Origin: DAIDKA01 sp036267975
GTDB lineage: Bacteria; Pseudomonadota; Gammaproteobacteria; Steroidobacterales; Steroidobacteraceae
Length of the DNA stretch: 64,000 bases
Direction of reading: 5' to 3'
Assembly (NCBI GenBank): GCA_036267975.1
Contig: DATAVA010000035.1
Location: forward strand, 26,875-90,874
Shown here: positions 34,018 through 43,142 of the stretch, piece after piece
Numbering within the stretch: the stretch's first letter is position 1
How the letters are laid out: each line of letters opens with the position of its first letter
Notes under the pieces: model-generated
Told to the model about the DNA's origin: nothing
Databases searched by the model: none
What the model saw: the letters and a program-made list of their open reading frames with translations, nothing else
Translations under genes and position numbers: made by a program

Positions 34018-35229
34018 TCAGGAGATCTCGAAGATCTGCTTGGGCGTGCGGTGCAAGCTCGGCGAGCAACCCTGCGCCTCGATTAAGTGTATTTCGGTGT
34101 TATGCACGAACAGCCGTTCGTTGAGAATGCCCGGATGACACACGATGGCCATGTGCTCCTCAATGCACATCTCTTCATCACTGCGGATCAGGGGACGCTC
34201 CACCATGTCATATCCCATACCATGCATGCTGATGCGCTGTTCCGCCGGCAACCCTCGCTCGCTGAGGTAGGCGTTGTGCTGCGCGAAGATCTCACTGCAC
34301 CGGGCGCCGGGGCGCAGCAGCGATAGCGCGAACCGCTGCGCATCGAGCACCGCGGCATGCGCCGTGGCGAGCTCCGGGGGCACCTTGCCGAACACCATCA
34401 GCCGCGACATCTCCGTGTAGAAGCCGCCCGCGCCATTATTCTCGATGAGCAGTGAAAACACATCACCGGCCCGCAGCGTCCGGCCCTGCATGGACCGCGG
34501 TCGGAAGCTGGCCGCCTGTCCGGCCGGGGCGGACGAGCACAGGTAAATCCCCTGTTCGCTTCCCAACTGCTGGGCCATGTATTGGGCATAGGCGGCAATC
34601 TCGAAATCCTTCAAGCCAGGGTGCACGAACCGCAGCACATGTGCCATGACTGCGTCTTGCATGGTCGCGACCTGGCGAATCAGCTCGCGCTCCTCGGCGC
34701 TCTTGATGGCTTTGATACCATCGACCAGGTCCGTGGCATCCACCGGGGCCCAAGCCGACAGCACCTCGCGCAGTCTGAGGCCGAAGCTATGGTACATCGC
34801 CGCCGGGGCCACGAATCCGACACGCTGCGCGCCAAGCCGCCGCAGTTCGGCGGCCACGATGTCCGCATCGTAGGTCCCCGTGTAGCCAACCGAAGGGTAG
34901 CTGGGCGTCGTCAGCCGACGTGCGATCCCCGTGGCGCGCAGCTCGGCCTGCGTGGACTCCCGCAGGCCGCCGAAGGGACCTTGCTCGATGAGGGACATGC
35001 CCGCCTCCACCGGAAAGACGAGGCTCGTGGGGTAACCGTTCGTGGCAGGCTGGTTGCTGAACCAGCGGACATAGCCGCCCACCCAGTCACTGGAGTTCTG
35101 CAGCACCAGCGCATCGAGGTCGAGCTCGCGCATGCGATGCCGCACGCGGCTCCAGCGCCGTTGCAGCTCCGTCGCCGAGACCGCATTCACGGCGCGCGGG
35201 GAAGTTGCTTCGGGGGATCCGTCGTTCAT
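34018..35229 (-). CDS. M24 (creatinase/prolidase-like) protein with altered metal site
   Basis: A 403-residue pita-bread protein: an N-terminal creatinase domain (RHRMRELDLDALVLQNSSDWVGGY) and a C-terminal M24 domain. The first two metal ligands, normally Asp in a DxG...SDxTR pattern, read IENNGAGGFYTEMSR, so both appear to be Glu. HGMGYDMVERPL, EEHMAIVCHPGI and HNTEIHLIE hold the remaining positions. It may be a creatinase-like hydrolase that does not use two metals. ATG 35229 is chosen; a TTG at 35250 overlaps the preceding gene. Confidence 0.75.
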   Translation of the reverse strand: MNDGSPEATSPRAVNAVSATELQRRWSRVRHRMRELDLDALVLQNSSDWVGGYVRWFSNQPATNGYPTSLVFPVEAGMSLIEQGPFGGLRESTQAELRATGIARRLTTPSYPSVGYTGTYDADIVAAELRRLGAQRVGFVAPAAMYHSFGLRLREVLSAWAPVDATDLVDGIKAIKSAEERELIRQVATMQDAVMAHVLRFVHPGLKDFEIAAYAQYMAQQLGSEQGIYLCSSAPAGQAASFRPRSMQGRTLRAGDVFSLLIENNGAGGFYTEMSRLMVFGKVPPELATAHAAVLDAQRFALSLLRPGARCSEIFAQHNAYLSERGLPAEQRISMHGMGYDMVERPLIRSDEEMCIEEHMAIVCHPGILNERLFVHNTEIHLIEAQGCSPSLHRTPKQIFEIS

Positions 35230-35236
35230 GGGGTAC

Positions 35237-36190
35237 TCAGTGGGGGACAATGTTCAGCATCTGCTGCATCTGACCGGCGAGGAACTTCTCCAGATTGAGA
35301 CTGACGATCGGGTAGGCCTGATCCAGGTAGATGTCGCTCATGCCGCCGACCAATGGCGTGATAATGATCCGTTCCTCCTGCCACAGCGGGTGTGCTGGCG
35401 GCAACGGTTGTATGCGAAAGACATCCAGGGCCGCTCCAGCGAGCCGCTTGCCGTGCAGAGCACTCATCAGGGCCTCCTCATCCAGAACACCGCCGCGGGC
35501 GACATTGATGAGGAATGCCGTTGGCTTCAAGGCCGCAAGGACCAAGGCGTCCACCAGGTTTTCGGTCTCAGACGAATGCGGCACGATGAGCACCAGGAAG
35601 TCAGCCAGCGCCGCGCTGTCACGCAGCTCCGAGCGGGCGAAAATCTTGTCGAAGCCGACGCTCGCCCGGGGCGTGGCGGACACGCCGTAGACGGTCATGC
35701 CGAAAGCCTTGCAGCGCGGCGCCAGGGCCTCGGCGATTGCGCCAACGCCGACAATGACGATGGTCTTGCCCCACAGCAGAGGTTGCGGCCAACGCTGCCA
35801 CTGCCGCGCGGCTTGATTGCGCTGCATCCGAGGGAAATCGCGGCACAGCGCGAGCATCTGCAGGAACACGAGTTCCGACACCTGCGGGCCGTGCATTCCG
35901 CGCGTGGAAGTCACGGTGACCTGCGGTCGCAGCGCCCGCAGCTTGAGTATGGCGTCCGTGCCGGTGGTAAGGGACTGGATCCAGCGCAACTGCGGCGCGG
36001 CGCCAAGCAGCGGCTCATCGAATTGGAAATGATGACCGATGATAGCTTCCGCACCGCCAAGATGCGGCAGTGCTGCGTCCCGCTCGTTCGTGGCGAAGAG
36101 CGAGATGCCCGGAAAATCGCTGCGCGCCCGTGCCGCGAAGCTCAGGGCATCCGCCTCGGGTGCTCCCAGAAAGATGATTTGCGCCGCCAC
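35237..36190 (-). CDS. D-2-hydroxyacid dehydrogenase homologue lacking the catalytic His
   Basis: A 317-residue protein of the NAD-dependent D-isomer 2-hydroxyacid dehydrogenase family. It has LRWIQSLTTGTD, a nucleotide loop TIVIVGVGAIAEALAPRCKAFGM, NVARGGVLDEEALMSAL with the substrate Arg, and ALDVFRIQPLPPAHPLW. The catalytic Glu of the usual E-P-L-P is Gln here, and the catalytic His of T-P-H is Leu (ITPLVGGMSD). Either it uses other residues or it is not a dehydrogenase. GTG start, directly downstream of BKACE. Confidence 0.75.
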   Translation of the reverse strand: MAAQIIFLGAPEADALSFAARARSDFPGISLFATNERDAALPHLGGAEAIIGHHFQFDEPLLGAAPQLRWIQSLTTGTDAILKLRALRPQVTVTSTRGMHGPQVSELVFLQMLALCRDFPRMQRNQAARQWQRWPQPLLWGKTIVIVGVGAIAEALAPRCKAFGMTVYGVSATPRASVGFDKIFARSELRDSAALADFLVLIVPHSSETENLVDALVLAALKPTAFLINVARGGVLDEEALMSALHGKRLAGAALDVFRIQPLPPAHPLWQEERIIITPLVGGMSDIYLDQAYPIVSLNLEKFLAGQMQQMLNIVPH

Positions 36191-36191
36191 C

Positions 36192-37124
36192 CTAGTACTT
36201 CACGCGCTGTCTGCCCTTAAGACCGAGCATCACCCGCGCTTCCTCGGGGGTCGCAGGCTCGCTGCCCATCTCCGCCAGTATGCGGCGAATTTTGTGAACC
36301 TGCTGGGCGTTGGAGACGGCAAATTGGCCCCGTTCGATGAACAGACTGTCCTCGAGGCCCACCCTGACGTTACCGCCCAGAAGCGCCGCCTGCGTCACGA
36401 AGGGCATCTGGTGCCGCCCGGCGGCGAGCACCGACCATTGAAAGTTCGCCGGACCGAACAACCGATCGGCGGTGCGTTTCATGAACAGCAGATTATCCAG
36501 GTCTGCGCCAATTCCGCCGAGAATTCCGAAAATCAGTTGCACAAAGAACGGCGGTTTGATCAATCCGCGCTCGATGAAGTGCGCCAGCGTGTACAGGTGC
36601 CCCACGTCGTAGCACTCATGCTCGAACTTCGTGCCCGAATCGGTCATGGTCTCCAGGATGTAGGCGATGTCGCGGAAGGTATTGCGGAAGATGAAGTCGT
36701 CGCTGTTGCGAACATAGGCTTCTTCCCATCCATATTTCCATCGGTCGATGCGCTTGGCCGCCGGAAAGATCGCGAAGTTCATCGAGCCCATGTTGAGCGA
36801 GCACATCTCCGGCTTGAAGCGCAGGGCCGCGGCTAGCCGGTCGGCCACCGACATCGTGGGACTACCGCCGGTGGTGAGGTTGATGACCGCCTCGGTGTGC
36901 TGGTGGATCTCGGGTAGAAACTGCGCAAAAACCTCCGGATTGCCGGTGGGTTCGCCATCGGCCGGCTTGCGGGCGTGGAGGTGGATAATGGCAGCGCCCG
37001 CGGCAGCCGCCGCCACCGATTCGGCCGCAATGTGCGCAGGGGTAATCGGCAGCGCCTCCGACATCGTCGGCGTGTGCATCGCGCCGGTTATGGCGCAGGA
37101 GATGATGACTTTCTGATGGGTCAC
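36192..37124 (-). CDS. BKACE family beta-keto acid cleavage enzyme
   Basis: A 310-residue (beta/alpha)8 enzyme with CAITGAMHTPTMSEALPITP at the start, the zinc-binding IIHLHARKP near residue 46, NLTTGGSPTMSVADR, and SVLAAGRHQMPF. BKACE enzymes condense a beta-keto acid with acetyl-CoA to yield acetoacetate and a new acyl-CoA. It follows a 3-hydroxyacyl-CoA dehydrogenase-like gene in the operon, which could make the keto acid. The start overlaps the stop of the MFS fragment (ATGA). Confidence 0.9.
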   Translation of the reverse strand: MTHQKVIISCAITGAMHTPTMSEALPITPAHIAAESVAAAAAGAAIIHLHARKPADGEPTGNPEVFAQFLPEIHQHTEAVINLTTGGSPTMSVADRLAAALRFKPEMCSLNMGSMNFAIFPAAKRIDRWKYGWEEAYVRNSDDFIFRNTFRDIAYILETMTDSGTKFEHECYDVGHLYTLAHFIERGLIKPPFFVQLIFGILGGIGADLDNLLFMKRTADRLFGPANFQWSVLAAGRHQMPFVTQAALLGGNVRVGLEDSLFIERGQFAVSNAQQVHKIRRILAEMGSEPATPEEARVMLGLKGRQRVKY

Positions 37125-37711
37125 TTGACCGGCCTCCTCAGGCTGCGCGGCACGCGATCCGTGGGCCCCTGAATTGCAATGATGAGCAGCAGTCCGAGGC
37201 CGAGCATGGCGATGGGGAGCTTGAGAATCTGGTCGATTCCCAACCGTTGCGCCAGTTGAAGGTCCGTACTCTCAGGCTCGGGAACCCCTACCCACACCGC
37301 TCGGGCGACCCCAAGACCGGGCAACACGAACACGAGAAAGATCCAGCGCCAATCGATGAAGCGTAGTGCGCCGGCCACAATCAGCGGGGCGAGTCCGAGG
37401 CTAAACAGCGGCAACATCATTTGTTGAATGCCGATGTTGAAGCCACGGCGCTGGGGGGCGGAGGCCTCAAGCGTGCCGGCGATGCTGGCGGGCGTGTAGG
37501 CGCCGTCGGCGATTCCCATCACGACACGAACGGCGATCAGGCCGATCAGCAGCGAGAAGAGGATGAGCGAGGCGGTCAATACCCGGCGGCGACCGATACG
37601 GTCCGAGAGATTGCCCACGAACAGTGCCGCGATGCCCCAGGCGATTACGAGCACGCCGACAATCGCGAATTCGCGGCCTCGTGTCCGGACCAAGTCCGCC
37701 GCGTGCATCAC
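37121..37711 (-). pseudogene. Truncated MFS transporter
   Basis: Only about 196 residues of a roughly 400-residue facilitator remain. Present are a helix-2-like VLVIAWGIAALFVGNLSDRIGRRR, helices around VVMGIADGAYTPASIAG, and helices with LFSLGLAPLIVAGAL. Helix 1, part of helix 3 and the second six-helix half are missing. It still overlaps both neighbours by four bases (GTGA and ATGA), so translation coupling is preserved although the transporter cannot work. Confidence 0.7.
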
Positions 37712-38622
37712 TTGGGCGTGTCGCGTGGCTGCGTCTGCAGCAAGTGGCTCATCAGTTGCTGCCGCAGCTCGTCCATTTGTGGCTGCGTCCAGGTGCGAAA
37801 ACCCACGCCGGACTTGAATCCCAGTTTCCCGGCCGCCACCTGAGCCTCAAGGTAAGCATTCGGGCCGGCATCGCGATTAAGTTCCGGAATGATCGTCCGG
37901 TGTATGTCCAGGGTCAGATCCAGGCCGACCAGGTCGGCGTTCTCCAGCGGGCCCAGCACCGCCAAGCGCCGTCCGAAGCTGTTTTTCACGCAAGCATCCA
38001 GGGTGCTCGCATCACAGATGCCCTCGCTCACCATCGCAATGGCTTCTCGCCACAACGCATGCTGCAGGCGGTTGGCGACGAATCCGGGCACATCCTTTGC
38101 AACATGGGCGGGACACTTGCCCACGGAAGTCAGCAGTTCCATGACCCAGCGCACGCTGGCACTGGAGGTTTGCGCCGCCTGCACCACCTCGACCAGCGGA
38201 ATGAGGGCGGGCGGGTTCCACCAATGGGTGCCGAGAATGCGGTGGCCGGTGGGCAGGGTGCCGACAATGCGATGAATCGGAATCACGGAAGTGTTGGAGG
38301 CAAGGATCGCGGTCGGCGGGGCGCGAGCCACGAGCTCGGCGAAGATCGCCTGCTTGGCCTCGAGCCTTTCAGGCCCTGCCTCCGTCACAAAGTGTGCCTG
38401 CGCGACTGCCTGCGCAAGATCGTCGGTGATCACCACGCACTGTGCCAGCGAGGCATCGCGCTTGAGCTGGCGCAGGTCGGCGGCCACCCGCTCGCGAACC
38501 GAGGCGCGGGCCGTGGCTGAGGGTTCGAAGACACTCACCTGATGTCCGGCCGCGATGAAAACCTGGGCGATGCCTGCGCCCATGAGGCCACCGCCGATGA
38601 TCGCAATGGATCGCGGTTCCAT
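37708..38622 (-). CDS. 3-hydroxyacyl-CoA dehydrogenase family protein
   Basis: A 304-residue protein: Rossmann loop IAIIGGGLMGAGIAQVF at residues 5-20, ASNTSVIPI, the catalytic His in THWWNPPALIPLVEVV, and the C-terminal helical domain with KDVPGFVANRLQHALWREA. The WNPP version is typical of relatives acting on small hydroxy acids (lambda-crystallin, carnitine dehydrogenase types) as well as acyl-CoA. Together with BKACE it suggests oxidation of a beta-hydroxy acid and cleavage of the product. ATG 38622 lies eight bases after the SDR stop. Confidence 0.88.
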   Translation of the reverse strand: MEPRSIAIIGGGLMGAGIAQVFIAAGHQVSVFEPSATARASVRERVAADLRQLKRDASLAQCVVITDDLAQAVAQAHFVTEAGPERLEAKQAIFAELVARAPPTAILASNTSVIPIHRIVGTLPTGHRILGTHWWNPPALIPLVEVVQAAQTSSASVRWVMELLTSVGKCPAHVAKDVPGFVANRLQHALWREAIAMVSEGICDASTLDACVKNSFGRRLAVLGPLENADLVGLDLTLDIHRTIIPELNRDAGPNAYLEAQVAAGKLGFKSGVGFRTWTQPQMDELRQQLMSHLLQTQPRDTPK

Positions 38623-38630
38623 CCCGACGC

Positions 38631-39431
38631 CTAGCCTGCGGTGTATCCGCCGTCGGCGTAGACGACGTGTCCGGTGTGGAAATTCGAGGCGGGGGAACAC
38701 AGAAAGAGCAGCGGCCCAGCCAAGTCCTCCGGCTCCCCTAATCTGCCTAAGGGGACCCGCGCAAGGAAGCCGGCGCGCACCTTGGCCGCATTGTCATTGT
38801 CCTCGAACATCCACGCCGTCAGGGGCGAGCGGAACACGGTCGGAGCGATGGCATTGACGGTGATCGCGTGTTTGCCCCATTCGCAGCCGAGCGCCTTCGT
38901 CAGTCCATCGATGGCGGATTTGGATGCGCAGTACGCCGAATAGCCGGCCGGATGGCCAAGCTTGCCCCGCGCGGAGGAGGTGAAAACAACTTTACCGCCG
39001 CGGCCCTGCGCGATCATGCGTTTGCCGGCGGCACGCGCGATCAGCCAACTGCCATCGAGATTGGCCTGCAGGACTCGCGAGAATCGCTCCGGAGCCATGT
39101 CCGTGATGGGGGCCACATCGTTCATGCCGGAAGCCACCACCAGGATGTCGACGCCGCCGAAGGCCGCGACGGCCGATTCGAGGATCACCTCGCAATCCCC
39201 TTCCGTATTGGGACGACGGGACACGGCGCACACCTGCACGCCCGCGGCATGCAAGTCATCCGTCAGGAGTGCAAGGTCGGCCGCATTGCCTGCGGCCACG
39301 GTAAGGCGTGCACCCGCGCGACCCAAGGTGGCGCATGCGACTTTGCCAAAGGCACCCGTCGCGCCGACGATAATCGCGGACTTGCCACGCACATCGAACA
39401 GACTGGCCGGCTCGAACGAGGGAAGCGTCAC
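38631..39431 (-). CDS. Short-chain dehydrogenase/reductase
   Basis: GTG 39431 overlaps the cupin stop (GTGA) and gives the normal 266-residue SDR; the longer upstream frame is unconserved. The NAD(P) loop is VGATGAFGKVACATLG near residue 17, the Ser is in FTSSARGKLGHP, the YxxxK pair is in YSAYCASKSA near residue 160, and ADGGYTAG closes the protein. It oxidises or reduces an alcohol or ketone of the operon's substrate. Confidence 0.9.
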   Translation of the reverse strand: MTLPSFEPASLFDVRGKSAIIVGATGAFGKVACATLGRAGARLTVAAGNAADLALLTDDLHAAGVQVCAVSRRPNTEGDCEVILESAVAAFGGVDILVVASGMNDVAPITDMAPERFSRVLQANLDGSWLIARAAGKRMIAQGRGGKVVFTSSARGKLGHPAGYSAYCASKSAIDGLTKALGCEWGKHAITVNAIAPTVFRSPLTAWMFEDNDNAAKVRAGFLARVPLGRLGEPEDLAGPLLFLCSPASNFHTGHVVYADGGYTAG

Positions 39432-39778
39432 GGCCGCTCGCCCGGATGCGGCATGATCACCAGCATGGTCGCCACCTGGTTCGAGGCATTGCGGACAGCC
39501 CGGGCTTCCCCGCCGGGAATGTGGCAACTGTCCATGAGGCGCAGGACATGAGCGGTGCCGTCTGCGAGTTCTACGGTTACTTCGCCCGCGAGCACGACAT
39601 AGATCTTCTCAAGCGGACCTGCATCCATCTCGGCGCCGCCCTGCGGTAGGAAGTGCGACACCCCGATCCAGGCAAACCGTGAGGCGCTCACCTCGAAGCC
39701 CTGCAGCCGCAGGCAGCGCATGTCGAAATGCTTGGGCGCATCATAGCGCGCGGCATTACTGAAGCGGGTGATCTGCAC
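39428..39778 (-). CDS. Cupin-domain protein
   Basis: GTG 39778 has a perfect AGGAGG six bases upstream, which decides the start over a longer frame. The 116-residue product is a single cupin barrel: SHFLPQGGAEMDAGPLEKIYVVLAGEVTVELADG and HIPGGEARAVRNASNQVATMLVI. The first metal-binding His pair is not evident, so a catalytic role is uncertain. It sits between the cyclase and SDR genes. Confidence 0.8.
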   Translation of the reverse strand: MQITRFSNAARYDAPKHFDMRCLRLQGFEVSASRFAWIGVSHFLPQGGAEMDAGPLEKIYVVLAGEVTVELADGTAHVLRLMDSCHIPGGEARAVRNASNQVATMLVIMPHPGERP

Positions 39779-39788
39779 GGGAACCCTC

Positions 39789-40658
39789 CTACTCGGAGCG
39801 ACCGGTTTCGATCCGGAATTTTCCGGTAGGGTCGAGTATCGCAACCAGGCGCACGATACAGCCGTCGCCCTTTTTCCAGCGCCATGGAAAGGCCGCGAAC
39901 GTCACACGCTTGCCGGTGACCTTGTCGATGTCACCGCCGATGTTCTCAAAACCGCAGATGCCGGCAGAGAGAATGGCGTTATGGCACGGCTCCCACTCGG
40001 GAAAATCCTCGATGACCTTGCGGCCGGTCTCACGCTCATATTCCTGATTGAGCTTCGGGAGCAACCCATGCGGGGCGCCCGGACCGTGCGGACCAATGGC
40101 CGTTCCGAGCGGATGGTCAAGTGCCTGGGTGTCGGATCCGCACATCTTGACCTTGCGTCGGACAAACCACTCACCGGCCTCTTTGTAGAATCCGGGGGAA
40201 TAGCCGTAGTAGAGCTGATTGTCGCCGTAGTACTTGTGCCACCCCGTATTGACGATGGCGATGTCCCCGGGCTGGATCTTGGGCCGAGCGTCCGCCAAAT
40301 CCTTCGCAGTGATGACTTCCCACTTCTTCTTCGGAATGGAAACCACTACGCCGGTGCCGAAGAAGTAGGGCAGCGGAACCTCATCCATGAACGGCGTGCC
40401 CTGCACCACGTGCGCCGGCGCATCAATGTGTGTACCCGAGTGCATCACCGTCGTGATCCGCTGCGTCAGCACCCCCGACTTGGACATGCCGTGCAGACGC
40501 TCGATCTTGACGTCCTCGAAATAGGGCCAGCAGGGCTGCCCGAGCCCCCAGGGGTGACTCAGATCATAGAATTCCAGCCCCATCTTGTTGAGGAGATTCG
40601 ATTCGTCGAATTTGCACAGGCTCTCATTGCGCCAGTCGCCATCTTCCCAGCCGGGCAT
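39789..40658 (-). CDS. Cyclase-family hydrolase (kynurenine-formamidase-like)
   Basis: ATG 40658 follows AGGGAG and gives 289 residues; an ATG at 40703 has no ribosome site. The metal-binding signature HSGTHIDAPAHV is near residue 88, with FYDLSHPWG before it and AIVNTGWHKYY after. Members hydrolyse cyclic imides, formyl groups or lactones with Mn/Zn. It is the first gene of the leftward operon and is divergent from LysR, the classical arrangement for control. Confidence 0.85.
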   Translation of the reverse strand: MPGWEDGDWRNESLCKFDESNLLNKMGLEFYDLSHPWGLGQPCWPYFEDVKIERLHGMSKSGVLTQRITTVMHSGTHIDAPAHVVQGTPFMDEVPLPYFFGTGVVVSIPKKKWEVITAKDLADARPKIQPGDIAIVNTGWHKYYGDNQLYYGYSPGFYKEAGEWFVRRKVKMCGSDTQALDHPLGTAIGPHGPGAPHGLLPKLNQEYERETGRKVIEDFPEWEPCHNAILSAGICGFENIGGDIDKVTGKRVTFAAFPWRWKKGDGCIVRLVAILDPTGKFRIETGRSE

Positions 40659-40803
40659 GCGTGCACTCCCTATGTAGCGTATGGTGGGGCGGGTGTATTG
40701 CATTACGGTATGCCGCACCGCTTGAGGAGTCAACCGTCAGGCACTTCTGGATTATCATGGCCACCACCGCTTAGACGACGAGCGACACAGGGCTGGACAC
40801 ACG

Positions 40804-41748
40804 ATGAATCTCAACCGTCTCGATTTGAATCTGCTGGTTGCGCTGGATGTCCTGCTCTCCGAACGCAGCATCACCCACGCAGCCGAGCGCCTGAACTTAA
40901 GTCCTTCGGCAACCAGTGGCGCACTGGCGCGGCTGCGGCTGTATTTCGAAGATGAACTGCTGACCCAGATCGGCCGGCGCATGGTGCCGACGCCGCTGGG
41001 CGAAAGCCTCGAGGCGAGCGTGCGCGACTGCCTGCTGCACGTCCAGGCGACGGTGGACATCCGGCCGCAGTTCGATCCGTCGAACTCCAAGCGCAATTTC
41101 AAGCTGATGATGTCGGATTATGTCTCCACGGTGCTGATGCCCGCCGCACTGCAGCGACTGCAGCGCGAAGCTCCGGGGGTGACCATCGAGCTGATCGGAA
41201 ACGAAAACGAGCCCTGGGCGGCGCTGAGCCGTGGGCAGATTGACTTCCTGGTTCTGCCGCGCAATTTCATCCGCCAGGACCATCCGGCGGAGATTCTGTT
41301 CGAGGATGACTACGTATGCGCCTGCTGGAGCGGTAACACCTTAATTGGTGACCAGATCAGTATGGAGGAGTGCCTTCAGCTGGGGCATGTGGTGGCGCGC
41401 ATCGGCACCCAGCGACCGCCAACGATTGATGAGTGGTTCTTCGAGCGTTTCGGCCACGCACGGCGCGTGGAGGTGATTGCGACCAATTTCAACTGCGTGC
41501 CCCATTTGCTGGTGGGGACCAATCGCATTTCGATCATGCATCGGCGCCTTGCCCTCGCCTACGGCCGCGCGCTGCCCCTGAAGATTTTACCCTCTCCGGT
41601 GATCATGCCGCAGTTGGTTGAGATGATTCAATGGCACAGGTTTCGCGACCGGGATCCGGGCAGGGCCTGGTTGTGCGACGTGCTGCGTTCGGCGGCCGAG
41701 AGTTCATCCGAACGAGCTCCGGCGGTGCTGACCGCGGTCAGAAGCTAG
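40804..41748 (+). CDS. LysR-family transcriptional regulator
   Basis: A 314-residue protein starting MNLNRLDLNLLVALDVLLSE, with helix-turn-helix ITHAAERLNLSPSATSGALARLRLYFEDEL (NodD/PcaQ-like subgroup) and a periplasmic-binding-like effector domain from about residue 95. It is divergent from the cyclase operon across about 145 bases and probably activates it. A clear T-N11-A box could not be singled out. Confidence 0.9.
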   Translation: MNLNRLDLNLLVALDVLLSERSITHAAERLNLSPSATSGALARLRLYFEDELLTQIGRRMVPTPLGESLEASVRDCLLHVQATVDIRPQFDPSNSKRNFKLMMSDYVSTVLMPAALQRLQREAPGVTIELIGNENEPWAALSRGQIDFLVLPRNFIRQDHPAEILFEDDYVCACWSGNTLIGDQISMEECLQLGHVVARIGTQRPPTIDEWFFERFGHARRVEVIATNFNCVPHLLVGTNRISIMHRRLALAYGRALPLKILPSPVIMPQLVEMIQWHRFRDRDPGRAWLCDVLRSAAESSSERAPAVLTAVRS

Positions 41749-41894
41749 TCCCAAGAGGGCGCAGGATCATGCGGTATGATCGAAAGTACGTGTCCGTGTA
41801 ATCGAATTCCCTCCGCGGCGGGCTTGCATTAGTTTCTTTCGCTGCCAGGCGTGTGTATCGATGCGCGAGAGTCGGGGATGCTTAGGAACGGGTG

Positions 41895-43130
41895 ATGATT
41901 CTCTTCAAGAACGCGCGCATCTTCGACGGCAGTGGCGCAGAGCCGTTTCCAGGAGACGTCCTCGTCAAAGACAACCGCATCATCGCAGTCTCAAGAAGCG
42001 GTGACCCGGAAACCGCAGCGGCGGGCGCGAGGATCGTGGATGGGACCGGGTCGACACTGATGCCCGGAATGACCGAGGCGCACGCCCACTTGAGCTGGCC
42101 GAGCTCGGTGGAGCGTTTTGTGCCGGGCATGAGTCTGCCGCCGGATGAGCTGGTGTCCAATACCGCGCGCAATGCCCGTATCCTGCTTGACCACGGATTC
42201 ACCAGCGCGTACTCCGGCGGGGCACTCGGCAAGACCCTCGAAATCTCCCTCAAGGCACAAATCGATGCGGGCACGACCCCCGGCCCGCGACTGGTGCCTG
42301 CATCGATAGAGCGGGAGCCACCCAATGAGTCCGCCTTCCTGGCCGGCGGCAGCACAGCGCAACACGGTACCGGCGTAGCGAGCGTGCGGGCGTTCGTCAA
42401 GGAGTGCGCTGAGAAAGGGGCGAAGGTCGTGAAGTTCCTGCTCTCCGGGGAGAGCGCCCTCAAACCCGGCGCGTCGATGCAGACGCTCTACACGGATGAA
42501 GAAATGCGCGCGGCGGGAGAGCAGGCACGCGAGTCGGGCGTGTGGCTTACCGGTCATGCCCACTGCGCCGATGCCATCAAGATGGGCGTGCGGAACGGCT
42601 TTCGCGTGCTATATCACTGCACCTACGCGGATGATGAGGCCATCGACATGCTGGCAGCGCGCAAGTCGGAAATTTTCATCGCGCCGACGCTCGGAATCGT
42701 GCAAGCGACATTGGACGCCGATCCGCCGGCCCATATCGACATGACGCATATGAAGGCTGACGCAACCGCGGTGCTGGAGCGCCAGAAGGTGCTGGCACCA
42801 CGGCTTAGGCGCCTCGGCATCCGGCTGCTCCCCGGGGGTGACTATGGCTTCCCCTTCAATCCCAACGGGCGCAACGCGCGCGACCTCGAACTCTTCGTCC
42901 GCCACCTGGGATTCACCGCCATCGAAGCACTCGTGGCGGCGACTCGGTGCGGCGGCGAGATCATGGGCATGGAACATGAGCTCGGCCGCATAGAGCCCGG
43001 CTACCTTGCGGACCTGCTCCTGGTGCGGGGCGATCCGACCCGCGATGTGACCCTTCTGCAGGATCGGGACAACCTGCTTGCGATCATGAAGGACGGTCGC
43101 TTTCATAAAGCCCCCGTCACCGCCACTTAG
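41895..43130 (+). CDS. Metal-dependent amidohydrolase (imidazolonepropionase-like)
   Basis: ATG 41895 or GTG three bases earlier follows TAGGAACGGG. The 411-residue enzyme has the N-terminal beta sandwich (NARIFDGSG), the metal pair in EAHAHLSW, VVKFLLSG with the bridging Lys position, HAHCADA and LYHCTYAD for the second site, GGDYGFPF with the Asp, and GRIEPGYLADLLLVRGDP at the end. It would hydrolyse an amide or lactam; there is no signal peptide. It heads the rightward esterase/glucosidase block. Confidence 0.87.
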   Translation: MILFKNARIFDGSGAEPFPGDVLVKDNRIIAVSRSGDPETAAAGARIVDGTGSTLMPGMTEAHAHLSWPSSVERFVPGMSLPPDELVSNTARNARILLDHGFTSAYSGGALGKTLEISLKAQIDAGTTPGPRLVPASIEREPPNESAFLAGGSTAQHGTGVASVRAFVKECAEKGAKVVKFLLSGESALKPGASMQTLYTDEEMRAAGEQARESGVWLTGHAHCADAIKMGVRNGFRVLYHCTYADDEAIDMLAARKSEIFIAPTLGIVQATLDADPPAHIDMTHMKADATAVLERQKVLAPRLRRLGIRLLPGGDYGFPFNPNGRNARDLELFVRHLGFTAIEALVAATRCGGEIMGMEHELGRIEPGYLADLLLVRGDPTRDVTLLQDRDNLLAIMKDGRFHKAPVTAT

Positions 43131-43142
43131 CCGAGCAAATCC

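Noticed and set aside
40659..40803. A definite LysR binding box in the divergent cyclase/lysR gap
   Set aside because: Several loose T-N11-A matches exist and none stands out.
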